Assembly (NCBI RefSeq): GCF_963675165.1
Contig: NC_087389.1
Span: 5,554,120 to 5,618,119 of the forward strand
Length of the DNA stretch: 64,000 nucleotides
Source of the DNA: Halichondria panicea
Taxonomy: Eukaryota; Porifera; Demospongiae; Suberitida; Halichondriidae
Reading direction: 5' to 3'
In this document: positions 51,240 through 63,614 of the stretch, in pieces
Numbering within the stretch: position 1 is the first letter of the stretch
How the letters are laid out: each line of letters starts with the position of its first letter
Made by a program: the position numbers and the translations under genes
Notes under the pieces: model-generated
What the model saw: only the letters and a program-made list of their open reading frames with translations
Told to the model about the DNA's origin: nothing
Databases searched by the model: none

Positions 51240-52813
51240 CTCTTTGAGAGGACAGGCATGTCTTCATTCCAGATCTGTACGATTTCTTGATCGAACCCTC
51301 TTATCCTCACACTCACACCACACACACAGTCACCACCGCCCACACACTCTGAGAACTGCTCACCCACAGCAGCCAACAACAGCTCCTGCCATACCTTGGT
51401 CTGAGGGGGCGGGGGATTATGACATGATTATGATTGTGATTTCAAATGTAAACATTTTTCAGTGCTTGTATCTAAGCACACCATTGGAAAGTAATTCTGA
51501 GCTATAAGGGTTTCATACAGAGGGGGGGGGGGGCTGGGATCGCCCCCAGCCAAAACCCCCCCTAGAACTTTGACTGATGTAATAGCAAAATGTAAAATAT
51601 CATGATTTGAAACACACGAAAAGCCCAAATTGCACCTCAGACGTAAAATCATTTTGTAAAATTTTATGATGATCATTTCGTAAAAAAAGGAACAACATCA
51701 ACGTTTCCCCCTCCCAGCTAACAATCCTGTATGAAACCCAGGGTCTATTGAATGCAGCAAATTGGACAATATGAACACAAATTACGGTCTCTCAAAGATA
51801 GCTACCAAAAGACTGAAATTTGGAAAACAGTGTAAGGCTATCATAACATAGCCGTTGCTTATCACAGAACTTGTGTACTATAATCATGGCGCCTCACTGT
51901 GTGCATCTTTCTGACTTTGAATGACCACAATCCACCATGAGCATTATCAGAGTCCTCCCAAATAGGTCTCCTATTCTCATTCCTCATAAGATGGTAGCTC
52001 TCTCTCTCTCGCCCAACTGATCTATGGGACGAATATTGTTGACCACACCCCAAAATGCCTGTTGGTGGGTAGGGGGCGATGTATTGATATTATAATGAAC
52101 GTGATGGACATCACCTTGATGGTCTTGACTGTACACAAAGGTTTTAGATTCTCAAAGAAATCTTTGGCAGTTGATCCTCTTCGTGTACTGTATGAATAAT
52201 GAGAACATTCACAATATAATTATAATAACACGCACACACCATATTATAGTACAGGGGCACAGCACAAAATACACTATAGAGTACAACACTAGTAGTAGAT
52301 ACAGCATGGGACAGAGGGCCAGTTGCCTGTATGACTATTACATAAAACACGAGGATTCTCATGCTACATCTGTTTTATATCCCGTACCAAATCATGCCTC
52401 GAGGCTATGCGTAATATAACAGGGAAGGGAGTGTATGACTTCCTTGTTACCTGGACACAGCACAACGATACTTTACAAGGAGGGGGACAGCACAAACACA
52501 GAACTGGCATAACTAGCTACACACACACAATGGCCACCACCAGATATATAACTACACCATTTTGTCCCCCTCTCAACTATCCAGTTTCTACACACACACA
52601 CACGTACGTACACACACTCACGCGTCACGCCAAAACGTCCACAGTGAGTTAAGGAGATAATTATCAGGGTCCCTCCCACTAGGCTCATTCACAGCCACGG
52701 CATCTTCCCTTGCCTTCCTTGATAGCCTGGGAGAGCTGGTCCGTATCTCTTCACCACCTTGCCCTGTTCTCAGAGTGTCTTCTGCCACTTGCACTGTACT
52801 GTCAGCCGGCCAT
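51240..52813 (-). pseudogene. eIF4E-like cap-binding protein, unit B, start frame lost
   Basis: Exons lie at 52,813-52,622, 52,187-52,115, 52,058-51,898 and 51,400 to about 51,240. The cap-pocket tryptophan blocks [17 protein letters not shown] and W-x-F are all readable. An insertion after the start (ATGGCCGGCTGA against ATGGCTGAC in A) puts the ATG out of frame. Exon 3 is 161 nt rather than 159 because of two extra bases in a CT run (51,991-52,012), a second frameshift. Exon 4 keeps Cys (TGT, 51,320-51,322) where A has a stop. Its 3' end shows the same switch into ankyrin-gene sequence. Confidence 0.8.
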
Positions 52814-53126
52814 CTTGAGCTTGTAGGGAAACAGGTGGGCGAAACTAGCAAAACACAGATGTAGTTTATTCTAATGACGACCTTCTCCTAGCTTAACAAC
52901 AGTTTATTCCTTGGACGACCTTTACCATTATTCTTGCACACTGGGCCACTTTATAATGACAAATATATAGCACAAATCAAGGAAATAAACTGACTAAGAC
53001 AGTACAAGTATGACATGCACAATAATGAGTTAGGTTCTATTGCACACCACATGCAGGTTCAGGTTTTCTGTGTGTGAAATAATTGCATAATGATACTGAA
53101 ACACGATGACAGCATGATTCACTTAC

Positions 53127-53459
53127 CTAGCTGCTGACTGACAAATGTAAGTGGCCAATTCTTCCATTCTCATATCCAGTACGATGTCCACTAGTGCTCG
53201 GTACGTGGCTGCACCTGGATTATGCTGTCTCCACACCTTTAGAGTATGAAACTTGCTGTTTGGAGATACCAATCAAGTTTAACGTCTTTCTGTTCAGCAG
53301 GGCTCAGCCCCAACATAGCAGGGTAGGTCTCCACATTGTCAAAGTGATCTGCCAGGTCCAACATGTCAGTCTCTTCAATTTCAGTGTCAAGTTGAGAGTC
53401 GGTCACTTTTGTACGTTCCTTCAATTCCTCAATGGTCACAGTCCTCGGTCCACCAGCTC
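53127..53459 (-). pseudogene. Death-like domain exon, unit B, frameshifted
   Basis: It begins like the unit A exon (GPRTVTIEELKERTKVTDSQ, LDLADHFDNVETYPAMLGLS). After EQKDVKL the frame is lost and KVWRQHNPGAATYRALVDIV continues in another frame, so one indel separates the halves. The 3' half is much more diverged from unit A than the flanking units are from each other (MRMEELATYICQSAAR). This suggests a patchwork with a third paralogue. No ROCO exon follows on its upstream side. Confidence 0.65.
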
Positions 53460-53775
53460 CTGGGAGAAGGAAAGGGATGTAGTTAAATGGGCGTACAAGT
53501 TTTACATATAGACATGAAATTCCTATAGCTGTACAGAACACTACCGTATTATAAACGGGTACTAATTTTAGCGAATTTGTAATTATTAAGTATTCGCTAA
53601 TAATAATAATTTCTTCTTTTTCTAATGTTTAAAACTCTTACTTATACATCTATAATTATTGTGCTAATGAATTTGCTATAAATCTGCAAAAATGAGTACC
53701 CTAAAAACGGTGAAAACGTTCAAATTACTACCCGTCTATAAATAAGGTATATACAACTGATATAATTATGTATAC

Positions 53776-53871
53776 CTGAGGGAATGGTGCGTGGATATGA
53801 AGTGAGGACATCTTGTGAGGTATCTCCTTCAGTGACATCAAATGGTACAGCATCAGTCAGTACAGTAGAGG
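53776..53871 (-). CDS. Small linker exon of the death-domain family (unit B relic)
   Basis: It encodes VPFDVTEGDTSQDVLTSYPR and TIPSG, the partner of 27,267-27,193 with about 21 extra bases at its 5' end. It has an acceptor (CACACAG) and a donor (GTATAC). Beyond it, homology to the ROCO gene ends. Confidence 0.5.
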
Positions 53872-54409
53872 CTGTGTGTATTCATTAATAATATGAAAGC
53901 ACCGCGGGTACTGATGCCTCGGTGGAGGTGCCAAAGCTACATAACTTAAAACTACTAGCTAGCTTTTAAATTATCAATATCATGATGAATTTTGCTGCAT
54001 TGCAATCACAGGGAAACTCAAATAGTGGGTAATGATCGACCGTTAATTAATGGCTGCAAGTCAGCAGAGCCTTACAGCACTCTTCTCACTCTTGCAGCTA
54101 CCAATAGCTAGCGTTTTAGTGCGGAGCTAACTACTAAGTAGAGTAGCAACACTCGGTGAACAAGTTTTGCTACGGACTCTTCTGAAAAGGCTGCAATGGC
54201 ATTCCAAGTAAGCACAACTAGGCATAACTCGAGAACGAAGCTTTATTTTGCAAATCCACAAATAGCATGCCAAGACTAGAAGCCTATAGAAACTCTTACT
54301 TGCACAGATGGAGTCGATCATCTTCTCTATATACACTCATCAATATCTGGTGGGCCAGAGTCACACTGTGTACTAGTGCAAGCCAGTCTCCTCACCTGTG
54401 CAAGATCCC

Positions 54410-54500
54410 TCCACCTCCTCATATCCCAGGGCACACTCCTTACAGCTGTCAGCCCCCGGACCACCACACTCTGTCAGGCATGCCCTATCACACACGGCAT
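54410..54500 (-). CDS. Cysteine-rich EGF/furin-like exon, separate copy
   Basis: The minus strand reads CLTECGGPGADSCKECALGY then EEVEGSC, ending at a GTGAGG donor. The CGGPGADSCKEC...GY...C pattern is that of CRELD/furin-like repeats. It also follows a GT-rich repeat (54,505-54,590). It has no adjoining partner exons. Confidence 0.5.
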
Positions 54501-54541
54501 GGATGCATGTGCGTGGTGTGTGGGTGGGTGGGTGTGTGTGG

Positions 54542-54572
<31 letters not shown>

Positions 54573-55097
54573 TGTGTGGGGGGTGGGGAGATGGTCATAT
54601 CACTAGCACTGTGGGTCACATGTAAATTATGACATGCATTCACATTATTATGTTGAAGAGCTTATGGTTGAGTCATGTGACCACCGCCTTAGGGTCCCGC
54701 CCACACGATAAGATCTGGTGTGTGTGAGTGAGAGTTTGAAATAAAGTATGCATCGCCGCAATGGCAGAGAAAGTTAAGGGTTAGCTAATTTAAGGGAAGT
54801 GCAGAAAATTACCGTTTGATTAGTTAATTAATGCTTAACAATCATTTTCTGGCGAGCATATACAGTCAGTCAAGATAGTCCGACCATAGGGAGAATACAC
54901 GGATAACTGCAAACATGTTATTAGCGGAAATTCTAGTGGAAATTTTAATACTTTAACTATGGAAAGTGAACTGTTTATTGTAGTGTGTCTGCTAATTTCA
55001 TGTGCTTCTATTGAGTTGGGACTTCCCCTGATTATAATGCCTGATTATAAGAGGTGTCTTTATTTCAAGGGTGGTCAGTGTAGCCACACCCCCTTAC

Positions 55098-55174
55098 CTG
55101 TAATGGCGTGCTGTATCTTCCTCTTCCTCTCTAGGATGCTCCTCTCCTGGTCCTCCACTGACTTGTGATAGAGC
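55098..55174 (-). CDS. Coiled-coil exon fragment, unidentified
   Basis: After a possible GAGTAG acceptor the minus strand reads LYHKSVEDQERSILERKRKI and ends at a GTAAGG donor. A 25-base candidate exon (GTGTGTTGTC...) lies just upstream. Partial copies of the first half lie near 6,520-6,610, 11,640-11,700 and 41,300-41,350. It is charged and helical; the parent gene is not recognised. It always accompanies the dynein/FYVE block. Confidence 0.4.
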
Positions 55175-55390
55175 TACTCACCACACAGCCTCATCTGACA
55201 ACACACCTGAAACAAGGGACAACAATTTGTTATAATTATGTTGGAGAACAATAAATACTGTAATAGTGCTGCTCACAAGCATCACTTACAGGAAGATAGA
55301 CTCTTTAAGCCTGCACTCAGTATTGTATTCATTCTTGCTTTGATAGTTTCTGATCCATCAAAGCAGAACTCAAAAGTAGGGAGGGAGCTG

Positions 55391-55469
55391 AGGGGGAGGG
55401 GCTGGTGTTTTATTCATTTCCCTTTAGCCTATGAAGGGAAATGAATAAAACACCAGCCCCTCCCCCTCC
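55391..55469. repeat. Hairpin palindrome, copy 4, with matched arm change
   Basis: This is the same hairpin as 6,798-6,878, but both arms carry the compensating change (GGGGGAGGGG and CCCCTCCCCC). The pairing is kept although the sequence differs, which may reflect gene conversion between arms. Confidence 0.7.
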
Positions 55470-55599
55470 CACTAATTAATTGTCTCTCAAGAACTTATGA
55501 CAATGACAATTTACATAGCACCAATAATTCTATTGATGATGAACAACAGACAATTAATGTCCAAAATTAACTATAATAAATAAACTACACTTAACTGCA

Positions 55600-56870
55600 C
55601 ACTCAGTTTGAGGTGGTAAATTCAAAAAAATAAGTGTAACAGTTTCCTTTGAGAGTGGTGCGGGGGCCATTGTTTACCTGTTACACTTAACTATACATGT
55701 ATCTCAAGTATTATTCTATCTCAAGTACTTTTTTGTCTAAGTATATACACAGTTGAGTTCAAGTAGATGTTCAAGTAGATGTGACGTTTGCTTGTTCATC
55801 ATTCGTTCGTGGTTAATTCTAAAGTATTATTATGTCTGGCTAAATTATGTGTGTTGTGCAAGGCGCTGACTATGGTATTCAATGACTATGGTATTCAATA
55901 GAGGAGATAGGGCATGCACATGCAGGCATGTGCATGCCCTATCTCCTCTATTTATAGCTTAGGTTTGCAGGGGTGGCAAAATAACAGCTGAAAATTTTTA
56001 CAAAAAAAAGGTCAACTGTTATTTCATATCCGTGATCTCGTATAATTATACAGTATATACCTCCTTTGAGTGCTCATGATTACATAATTTCTCCCACACA
56101 GAGAATGATGGAGACAAGAGTCAAGATAAAATTGACATTGATGTATTATTATCATGTGTCAGTACATGTATTAGTTATGTGCTCAGTGTACATACCTTTA
56201 CCGACACATCGTCTCTGGTCTCTGAAACATTAAATTATGGGTTGAGCAATTAATGAATGTTGGTTGACTCAAGATTGACAAAAAAAAGAGTAAATAACAA
56301 CAAAAAACACTGCATCTCTTATTAATTATTGAGCTTAGAAGATGACAGAAGCAAGCATCCAAATCTTTGTACCATATCACCGAGAGGAGCACACCCTCAC
56401 CTGTTATGTGTTGTATGTGCATACATCAGAAGGTAATCAGAGTACAAAAGTACGCTATATGCTCCCCTGCCATTATGATCATTTAGATGTACTGTGTATG
56501 TACTTCATATAAAGCTGCTGCTGACTAGATCTAAAAGGCAGCTAGCAGATTTTGCCAGATATAGACATTGATCTATTCATGCACTCCTGATCCATAATTT
56601 TAATATGATAATTTATAAGCATGAGAGCTTACATCAAACTCATTTCCTCTGCAGCAGTTCAGGTAGGGGTCCTTTGATCGTCTATAGCTATTAACGTTGC
56701 TTAATTCGCTTTCTCTGCTAAGAGAGCAAAGCTAAACTGAGAGTTCTGTGCAGCCGCCATGTAAATTTTCGGGAGGTTGTCATCCAAAAACTTTGTATGA
56801 CGTAATGCGATGACGTCGATGCAACCGCTCTATATAGCACCAATAGAACAACAGACAAATAGTAATAATT
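55600..56870. other. Gene-free stretch right of unit B
   Basis: Apart from the hairpin at 55,897-55,952 I see no supported exon, element or RNA gene. Confidence 0.5.
55897..55952. repeat. Perfect hairpin
   Basis: AATAGAGGAGATAGGGCATG and its inverse are separated by a few bases, giving about 26 paired bases. It is single copy in this window and lies in a gene-free stretch. Confidence 0.8.
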
Positions 56871-56977
56871 AATGTCCAAAATTGTAGACCACAGTCAATA
56901 ATTGTATCAAATTATCACTTGAGGACAACACAATGAATGAGGTATAATTATACAAAAACAAAGTGTGTAAATTATGT

Positions 56978-57077
56978 TCAGTTCAAGTCCAAGAAGCAGC
57001 TGTCACAGACTCTGACCAACTTCTTTGAGGAGGGCAGCTGGGTGCTTTGTGAAGTGCACTGTTGGCAGAATATCATC
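56978..57077 (-). CDS. C-terminal half of a FYVE zinc finger (copy 4)
   Basis: This fourth copy lies right of unit B, with the same 100 bases and stop. The adjoining (CA)n tract is much shorter (57,078-57,098). The surrounding 56,870-57,600 matches the flanks of the other copies. Confidence 0.6.
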
Positions 57078-57278
57078 CTGTGTGTGTGTGTGTGTGTGGC
57101 TAAATCTGACCTTGTAATTTATAAGGCCTAGGAACAGGCCTGTATTGTCTGGGCCAGGTTTTGTGGTGGTAGTATCTGATAATGGGGATGGGTCTATGTG
57201 GTTCTTCTATAGGTGGCAAGCACAATTAACCTCTAATTTTGGTTCTTAGAAATTAGCACAAGGCATTAGTCAAGATAG

Positions 57279-57327
<49 letters not shown>

Positions 57328-58150
57328 TGTGTGTGGGGTGTCCTAAAATCCTTATCATTACACAAAATCACCATAGAATGTTGCTATTCTAACAACATCC
57401 TGAGCAATGATGGCTTCCAGAACTTGTATGGTACTTTTTAGGGCCAATATTTTCTGGCTAATCTGCGAGATAAAATTAGACCCTCGACAATTCCCCGCTA
57501 TAAGGTGATATCAATGGTAGATGCTCTTATCTACTCTTGGTGGTATGGAAACTCACATACAAATTATGGTGAGGATTTGAAGTGGAGAATGGGCTGGGAC
57601 TATATAGCTTGGATATACCAGCAGATGTGGTGGGAGGGTGTGTGTGTGGAGGGGGGCGCAGTCATAGTGTGTGTGTGGTGTGTGGTGTGTGTGTGTGGGG
57701 GGGCGCAGTCATAGTGTGTGTGTGTGTGTGTGTGGTGTGGTGTGTGTGGGGGGGGTGCAGTCATAGTGTGTGTATAGGTACACTAGTTATAATTCAAGCA
57801 CGGACATGTTACAGTAGTTGAACATCTTTCAGCAGCCATAACTTTAGTACCGTGACCCAATTTCAAAAATTTTATGATTTTCTGAAAGCTTAGAAAGAGA
57901 CCTTTCAAATGATGTATTTCAATCCAATATTTAGATGTGGCCATAATTCAATTTTGAACACTGGGCTATTGCTAAAATTGTCATCTCCCAAATATCTGGT
58001 ACTATTTTAAAGGTCTTTTTCTAAGCTTTCGGAAAATCGATCCACGGAATTCAAGTTATGGCGACTGAACGAGTCCACTAACCAATTGATTAAACGGGGG
58101 ACATGTACATGTAGTACATACCTGCACATTAATTTATACTATTCACTCAC

Positions 58151-61085
58151 TCTAACACTTCTTGGGGGGTGGCTGTTCGATAGTCAATGGTATTATGGTC
58201 CTCCCCTTTATCTGCCGCCTCATGACCTCTGTCCTTTGACCCTCGTGACCTCTTCGTAGCAGCAGGATCCGGGGGTACAGAGGGACGATTGGAGGATCGT
58301 TTAGGGGTAGTGGGTGGTTCAGGGGGCGCCTTCCGCACAGGTACTTGACCCCTGCTGGGGGGAGGGGGTTGATAATTAGCACAAGAATAATAAGAAGCAC
58401 TAACAAGCTGCTACTTGTAGCTACGTACATGTAGCTAGCTGCTGGTAATAATTGTTTTTGGCTGACACGTGCAGATATGCTAGAGTCAAAGTTCACTGAA
58501 GCTACTATTTGAGACTGAATATTGCTCAACCACGAATATTTTGCCCCCTGAAAATTACGGGCTATACGGTAGACACTAGCAGTAGCAATTCTCCCAGTGA
58601 CACACTCTCATACAGACTTGCACACACACCACCATACACACACACTACACAATCACTAATTAAAGGCCCTCCACTTACATAGCGAGCTGCTCGGCCATGT
58701 GTGTCAGTTCTCCAGAGAGTGCCCAACAAGTCTCGTACATCATGAGATAGCGGACACAGAATATTCTGACCCATAGCATCGGCCCAATCCACCGGCTTCT
58801 GGTTCTCCCTGTCCGTGTGGACCATGCTGTAGCCAAAGTCCATGAGCAGCTGTGTGTGGGTGGTGTGTGGGTGGTGTGTGTGTGTGTGTGAGCGGTGTGT
58901 GTGTGTGGTGTGTGTGGGCATAGATTGAAAAGGAAGGGGATTGGAAACGAAAATGTTTGCGTGAAACACTCCGCGTTATAGGGTGTGGCTAAAACTACAA
59001 AGGATTAAATTTATAGTCAGCATGCTCATTACCTGTCTTGCTGCCATACAATGTGTTGTACATAGAAATGGTGACTTTTAATGTTGATTATTCTAAAAAG
59101 TAAAGAGAATATAGCTCTAAAAGGTCGAATAAGCAACGCAGCCACTATCACTAAAATGCTATACAAGAAGGAATAGCTCTTACTATGAAGTCGTGGGAGG
59201 TCAAGGGCTCTAAAAGTATACTAAAGCAGTTTGAAGGACTATACTGCAAACGTTTATGAACAGTACAGCTTATCCATAGCATGAAGCCATTCTATATAGC
59301 ACTTAGATACATAATAACCAAGTCAAGCAATGTCCTTTGCTGTTTCGGCTTCACAGCAGGGAAAGAGAAAAGTTGACATGGAGTATTTCAAGCTAAACTC
59401 AACAAAAAGTAAAAACAAAGTAAAGACAAGGGACTTAGAGCTTGTCAGTGGTGTAAACTTACTTCTCTAGAGTACCTCCCAGCCCCTGAGTGATTGCTAG
59501 TGGATAGGAGAGCTAGAAACAGTTGAAATACAATTAACCTGAGTACGGTAAATATTCGCGAGCGTGAAATCATAACGCGGAGTGTTTCACCAGTTTACAC
59601 AGGGTGGCCTGGTCGTTTCCAATCCCCTTCCTTTTCAATCTATGGTGTGGGGTAGGGGAGTGATACAGCTAGACTTAGAAACTAAATATCTAAAAACCAA
59701 AAATATGACAGCATTATTTTCAGTTATCGTTGCTACAGTAGCTATGCGATACACATGTTTCAGACTTGAGCAAGCACTTATTACACTAACAGCACACATC
59801 CACCCACCCACTGACACATCCGCCCACCCCTATAACGCAGGCATTAATTTTTCACAGATTTCCCAAACTAAACATTTCGAGATTTTCGACGATATACAGA
59901 AATGTCAGTGTCAAACGGACAACCAGTAACTGCCTATTAGTAAGTGTGTTCCCTGTACCTGTATAGCGAGCATGGCGGGTGTGGTGAATGAGTCATCTGG
60001 TATCTGCAGTGCGGAGGAGGGCAGTCCACTCTCCACTAGGAACTGTATGATGGGCAGGCGGCCATGGAGGGCAGTCTTGTGGGACAGACTGAAGTGGTGC
60101 TCGTTACTACCGTACGTGTCCACCTCGTGACTGCTCAACATGTGATGCTATGTGGGGGGTAGCACCATTTCCAGTCCAACAAAACACTAGAGAATAGTGA
60201 AATCCTCAAGCTCTTTGAGAGGACAGGCATCCAGTTTAGCCCTCATACCTGCAGTGGGAAAACAAGAGTCTCAATTAAAGTGGATTAATCAATACATGTA
60301 TAGGTACAGTGTAGGCAGGCCTTCATACTTGTGTACTAAGCAAAGCAATTAGTGAAGGAGCTTGTACATTAAAGAGCCCTAACGCATGGAACCATTGTCT
60401 AGTGTAGCATCTTCAGACGCCCATAACTTGTTACAATGATCTAATTTCAACCACTTTTGGAAAGCTATATAAAAGGAGCATTGTTTAACGTTACACACAC
60501 ATGTACATTAATAAAGAGCCCTAAACTGAGCTACTACAATTAAGATAACTATCATCACCTGACAGCAACTCCCTGGCGGTGTAGAGGGAGCGAAATGGTT
60601 CCTCTGGTGGATCTTTCTTACTCTCCTCCATCCTGAGATGAGTGACAGTCGTCCAATTGGCTGCTAGATGATCCTATATCCACTCCCAGAGATCTCTATG
60701 GAGGTCACTCTCGAGTAGTGGTTCTCTCCACGTCTCCTCAATCTGACGGACGCTCAGGTTGTCTTGGTGAAGTTTCTTCTCACCCACCACAGGGAAAATA
60801 TTTAAATTTCCTGCTACAGTGCTGCTACATTGCAGCCCATAAAATCTGCACATTTCCTGAAAAATGGCAGGTGTCCTGCAACCTACTTACAAAGGATAGT
60901 GCAACGTTTCCTGTATAGTTTCCTTTACTATTCCTGAAGAAGTTCAGGACATGTGTAAGATTCATAAAGGAAAGTCTACAGGAAATTTTGTACTATCCTG
61001 AAAGTATACATATTTTTCCTGTGCACACCCTCTGGTAATGGCAGCTCGTATGTAGGTACCTCAATTTCCACCACTGGAAGCCTGC
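58151..61085 (-). pseudogene. Ankyrin-repeat protein gene, copy C, with its 5' exons
   Basis: This copy keeps 5' exons absent from A and B. About 60,780-60,560 reads KKLHQDNLSVRQIEETWREP, an in-frame TAG after LWEWI, then MEESKKDPPEEPFRSLYTAR. At 60,245-60,165 is CPLKELEDFTIL with TAG where unit A has TCG. At 60,147-59,959 is an ankyrin repeat (SHKTALHGRLPIIQFLVESG). Then come 58,849-58,679 (LLMDFGYSMV..., with one extra base, AATATTCTG against AATATCTG) and the proline-rich exon 58,351-58,151. A short segment at 61,085-61,010 (LPVVEIEVPTYELPLP) may be a further 5' exon. The exon carrying TPAHFAAQGG is missing and a 718-bp element sits in its place. Confidence 0.6.
58923..59640. mobile_element. 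TA-flanked inverted-repeat element in ankyrin copy C
   Basis: The ends GATTGAAAAGGAAGGGGATT and its inverse are flanked by TA (58,921-58,922 and 59,641-59,642). GGATTGGAAACG inside the ends is shared with the element at 3,788-4,304. A further inner inverted repeat (GTGAAACACTCCGCGTTAT) lies near each end. It splits the (GT)n tract that units A and B have intact between their ankyrin exons. A short plus-strand frame from 59,330 (MSFAVSASQQGKRKVDMEYF) is lysine-rich and of unknown meaning. Confidence 0.7.
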
Positions 61086-61507
61086 ACACAAGGATCACAT
61101 GATCATTACTATACATATGTACATACTGACATTGAACAAACGTACACACAACATAGAAAGTTTAGGGTAGGTGTGATTGTGCTATAATGAAGGAGCTGCT
61201 TTCACTTGTCTTTTCTCCAGGCCTTGTCCACAACCCTCTCTCCAGGAGCCCAGATTAAGGTGTGCGTAAAAGACAACTTGCTGGCAATGTGTTTCAGTCC
61301 TATTTCACTAAAAAGTAATATTGAAACAAGTATGAGAGCTGATTGTGTGGGTGTTGCTAAGTACGTGTTCATACTGCGCATGCTCAGTTCAACTTTTCAC
61401 ATTCTACCACAATGTGTTGTAAAAAGCACAGCATCAATAATAAGCTCACACATTATAATTACAGAGACACAAACAACATCAAAGTAAAGAACAGTTATTT
61501 ATCAGTT

Positions 61508-62512
61508 TCAGTTTCGGTCCGTATTGTCTACAATGAATCTACAAATGTCTGTAGCAGTGTCTCCTCTTCTCAGTCCTATGGCAATTTCCACCAAGGCCCT
61601 GAAGGTAGCTCTGGAAGGATTCACTCTTTGCCACACTCTCAATGCATGAGCCACTCCAGCTTGATTGCCATAACGACGTGTGGCATCAGTTACACCATCA
61701 CGGTCGGCTGGGGTGAGGTTGAGTCCATCGAGCAGGTTGGATTGATTGACTGCATGAAGAAATAAAGACATCACTAAAATGACAATTTAATGTAAGTACA
61801 ACTTTCGTGATAGTCTATATCAATCACTAAAAATGGCAAATAAAAATGCAAAAACAGTTACCTGTGATGCTGTCAGCCAAATTGATGAGCTCCACTGTGG
61901 GCTTTTTGAGACCATCTGACAGGAGACTCCATGTTACATGTTGTGTACTCAGGAGCTTGGCCAACATTTCACGCAAGGACGACACAATATCGCCACGATG
62001 CTTGCTATCGATGTTGGTGAGAACAAAATGACTGAGACCTAGAGCCAATCCCAGATCGAACCAGTGAGGGCTGGCACTTTTAAGTTTCTCGTAAACATTT
62101 TGTAGATCATTGATTGTCAAAGCCTGTACAAAAACAATAATCAACAGGGTTTCATTTGGTGAGGGTACCCCCTCGGAAATACCTTCTAGAGGAAACTCAA
62201 TGGGAATACAATTGAGGGGTTCTGGTGAACAATATTCTTAACAGGGCAGATATAGTAATGAATTCCTGGGGTCACGAACCCTCTAGATATATACATGTCA
62301 TCAACACCCTAATATCATACACGTGCACCATTTGCTCCCCTTGCCAAAATGTCAGGAGGATAAGTAGATACAAGATTTAGAGTACTGCCTTACCTTGTGC
62401 ACGTTCAGTAGGTGAGGAAATTTCTGCGTGATTAGAATGATGTCACTCTCAGGAATTTCTTGATGGAGTTGTTGGTCCCTCACTCCAGTCTTCTTACACA
62501 CATCTTCCATTA
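61508..62512 (-). CDS. Death-domain exons of an LRR/death paralogue
   Basis: 62,512-62,394 (MEDVCKKTGVRDQQLHQEIP) and 62,123-61,862 (LQNVYEKLKSASPHWFDLGL, LREMLAKLLSTQHVTWSLLS) match the ROCO-gene exons at 28,640 and 28,251 with identical lengths (119 and 262 nt). The last exon, 61,749-61,508, differs: NQSNLLDGLNLTPADRDGVT, HALRVWQRVNPSRATFRALV, ICRFIVDNTDRN, stop. It is a half-length, diverged death-like domain. The gene therefore shares the front death domain but ends differently from the ROCO protein. Confidence 0.7.
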
Positions 62513-62623
62513 CTGTAACGGAGGATAATTTACCGGAAGTGAAGAAAGAAAAATATAACAGTAAAAGCATTAAGGCATAAGAATCATAACCTCTTGACCA
62601 AACGGTATTTTCTTACTGGTATG

Positions 62624-63560
62624 TTGATGTGGATCACTCGCTGTATTGACAACATGTTCCATTGCAGGAGACAATTTGTCAGAGGAGGGAATATTTATAA
62701 TACAAAAGTGATTACAAAACAAAGATTACCAGAAGTAATGTGCTGATCATGATCATGTACTTCCGTCTTCAAGCACACATCTTCTATTACAGAATTACCT
62801 GAGACACAGCTCATGTAGTACGTTTGTCAATTAACATGCTCACTCAAACAAGGCTGTTGATCACTCATTCCAGATCCAGTGCTACTAACAACATTGGCCA
62901 GAGTCCCACATTGATTGACTGAAAACAACAAGAATTACTATAAATTGCCATCATGCAAAATTGTCTAGAAGGATTTGAGGAGAAAGTAATTTTTTTTTTT
63001 TTAACTTATCCACCGGAAACTTCCTTACTGATATATTGATCACTCATTCTCAGTATAGTCCACAAATAAAAGCTGCGTATAGTGCTACATAACTACCGGA
63101 GTATTGCAGCTGATCTCTCTTTCTTCCAGTGTTCACATCTGAGGAGGCTTCACCTGTAACAAAGGAGTTAGGTAATTAACAGTATGATTATTCAGTAAAG
63201 TAATCTAATAAGTGATAATAAAGCAATGTATTATTATGTGCATTGATATGCCGTGAATTATACAGTATACAGACACACTAGGATCTACAGAATCCGATAG
63301 CAACACTCACTTGTTGTATGTTGGTCTGTTCTGTGTGTAGACTGCAGGGCTGTAGTACAAGTAGCCTCGTCACTAGCTGTGGGGTGGTGCTCTACTGGTG
63401 ATGCTTGAGAGAAGCTCTGTTCATTGATGAGAGTGTCTGGATCAGTGACATCACTAGGAGTGTCCACTGTATCCACAACCTCATAAACTATTTGGTTGTA
63501 TTCCGCTGGTTCGTTAGCAGTTGGCCATGAAAGGATGCTGTCGAAAACAGCTGAAGATAT
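62624..63560 (-). CDS. Small-exon ladder of the LRR/death paralogue
   Basis: 63,560-63,311 is a long acidic linker (ISSAVFDSILSWPTANEPAE, ending in TDQHTTS). It is followed by ladder exons 63,153-63,097 (GEASSDVNTGRKRDQLQYS), 62,918-62,844 (NQCGTLANVVSSTGSGMSDQ), 62,798-62,730 (NSVIEDVCLKTEVHDHDQ) and about 62,679-62,624 (DKLSPAMEHVVNTASD). It lacks the GESSS, GPSSP and KPSSA exons of the ROCO gene. The last exon's acceptor has changed from CCTCAG to CCTCTG, so it is probably skipped. Phase 1 borders mean that skipping keeps the frame. Confidence 0.6.
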
Positions 63561-63614
63561 CTATAATGGATAATACCGCAATATTAACAAATAATGATGC
63601 ATTGCAACACTCAC

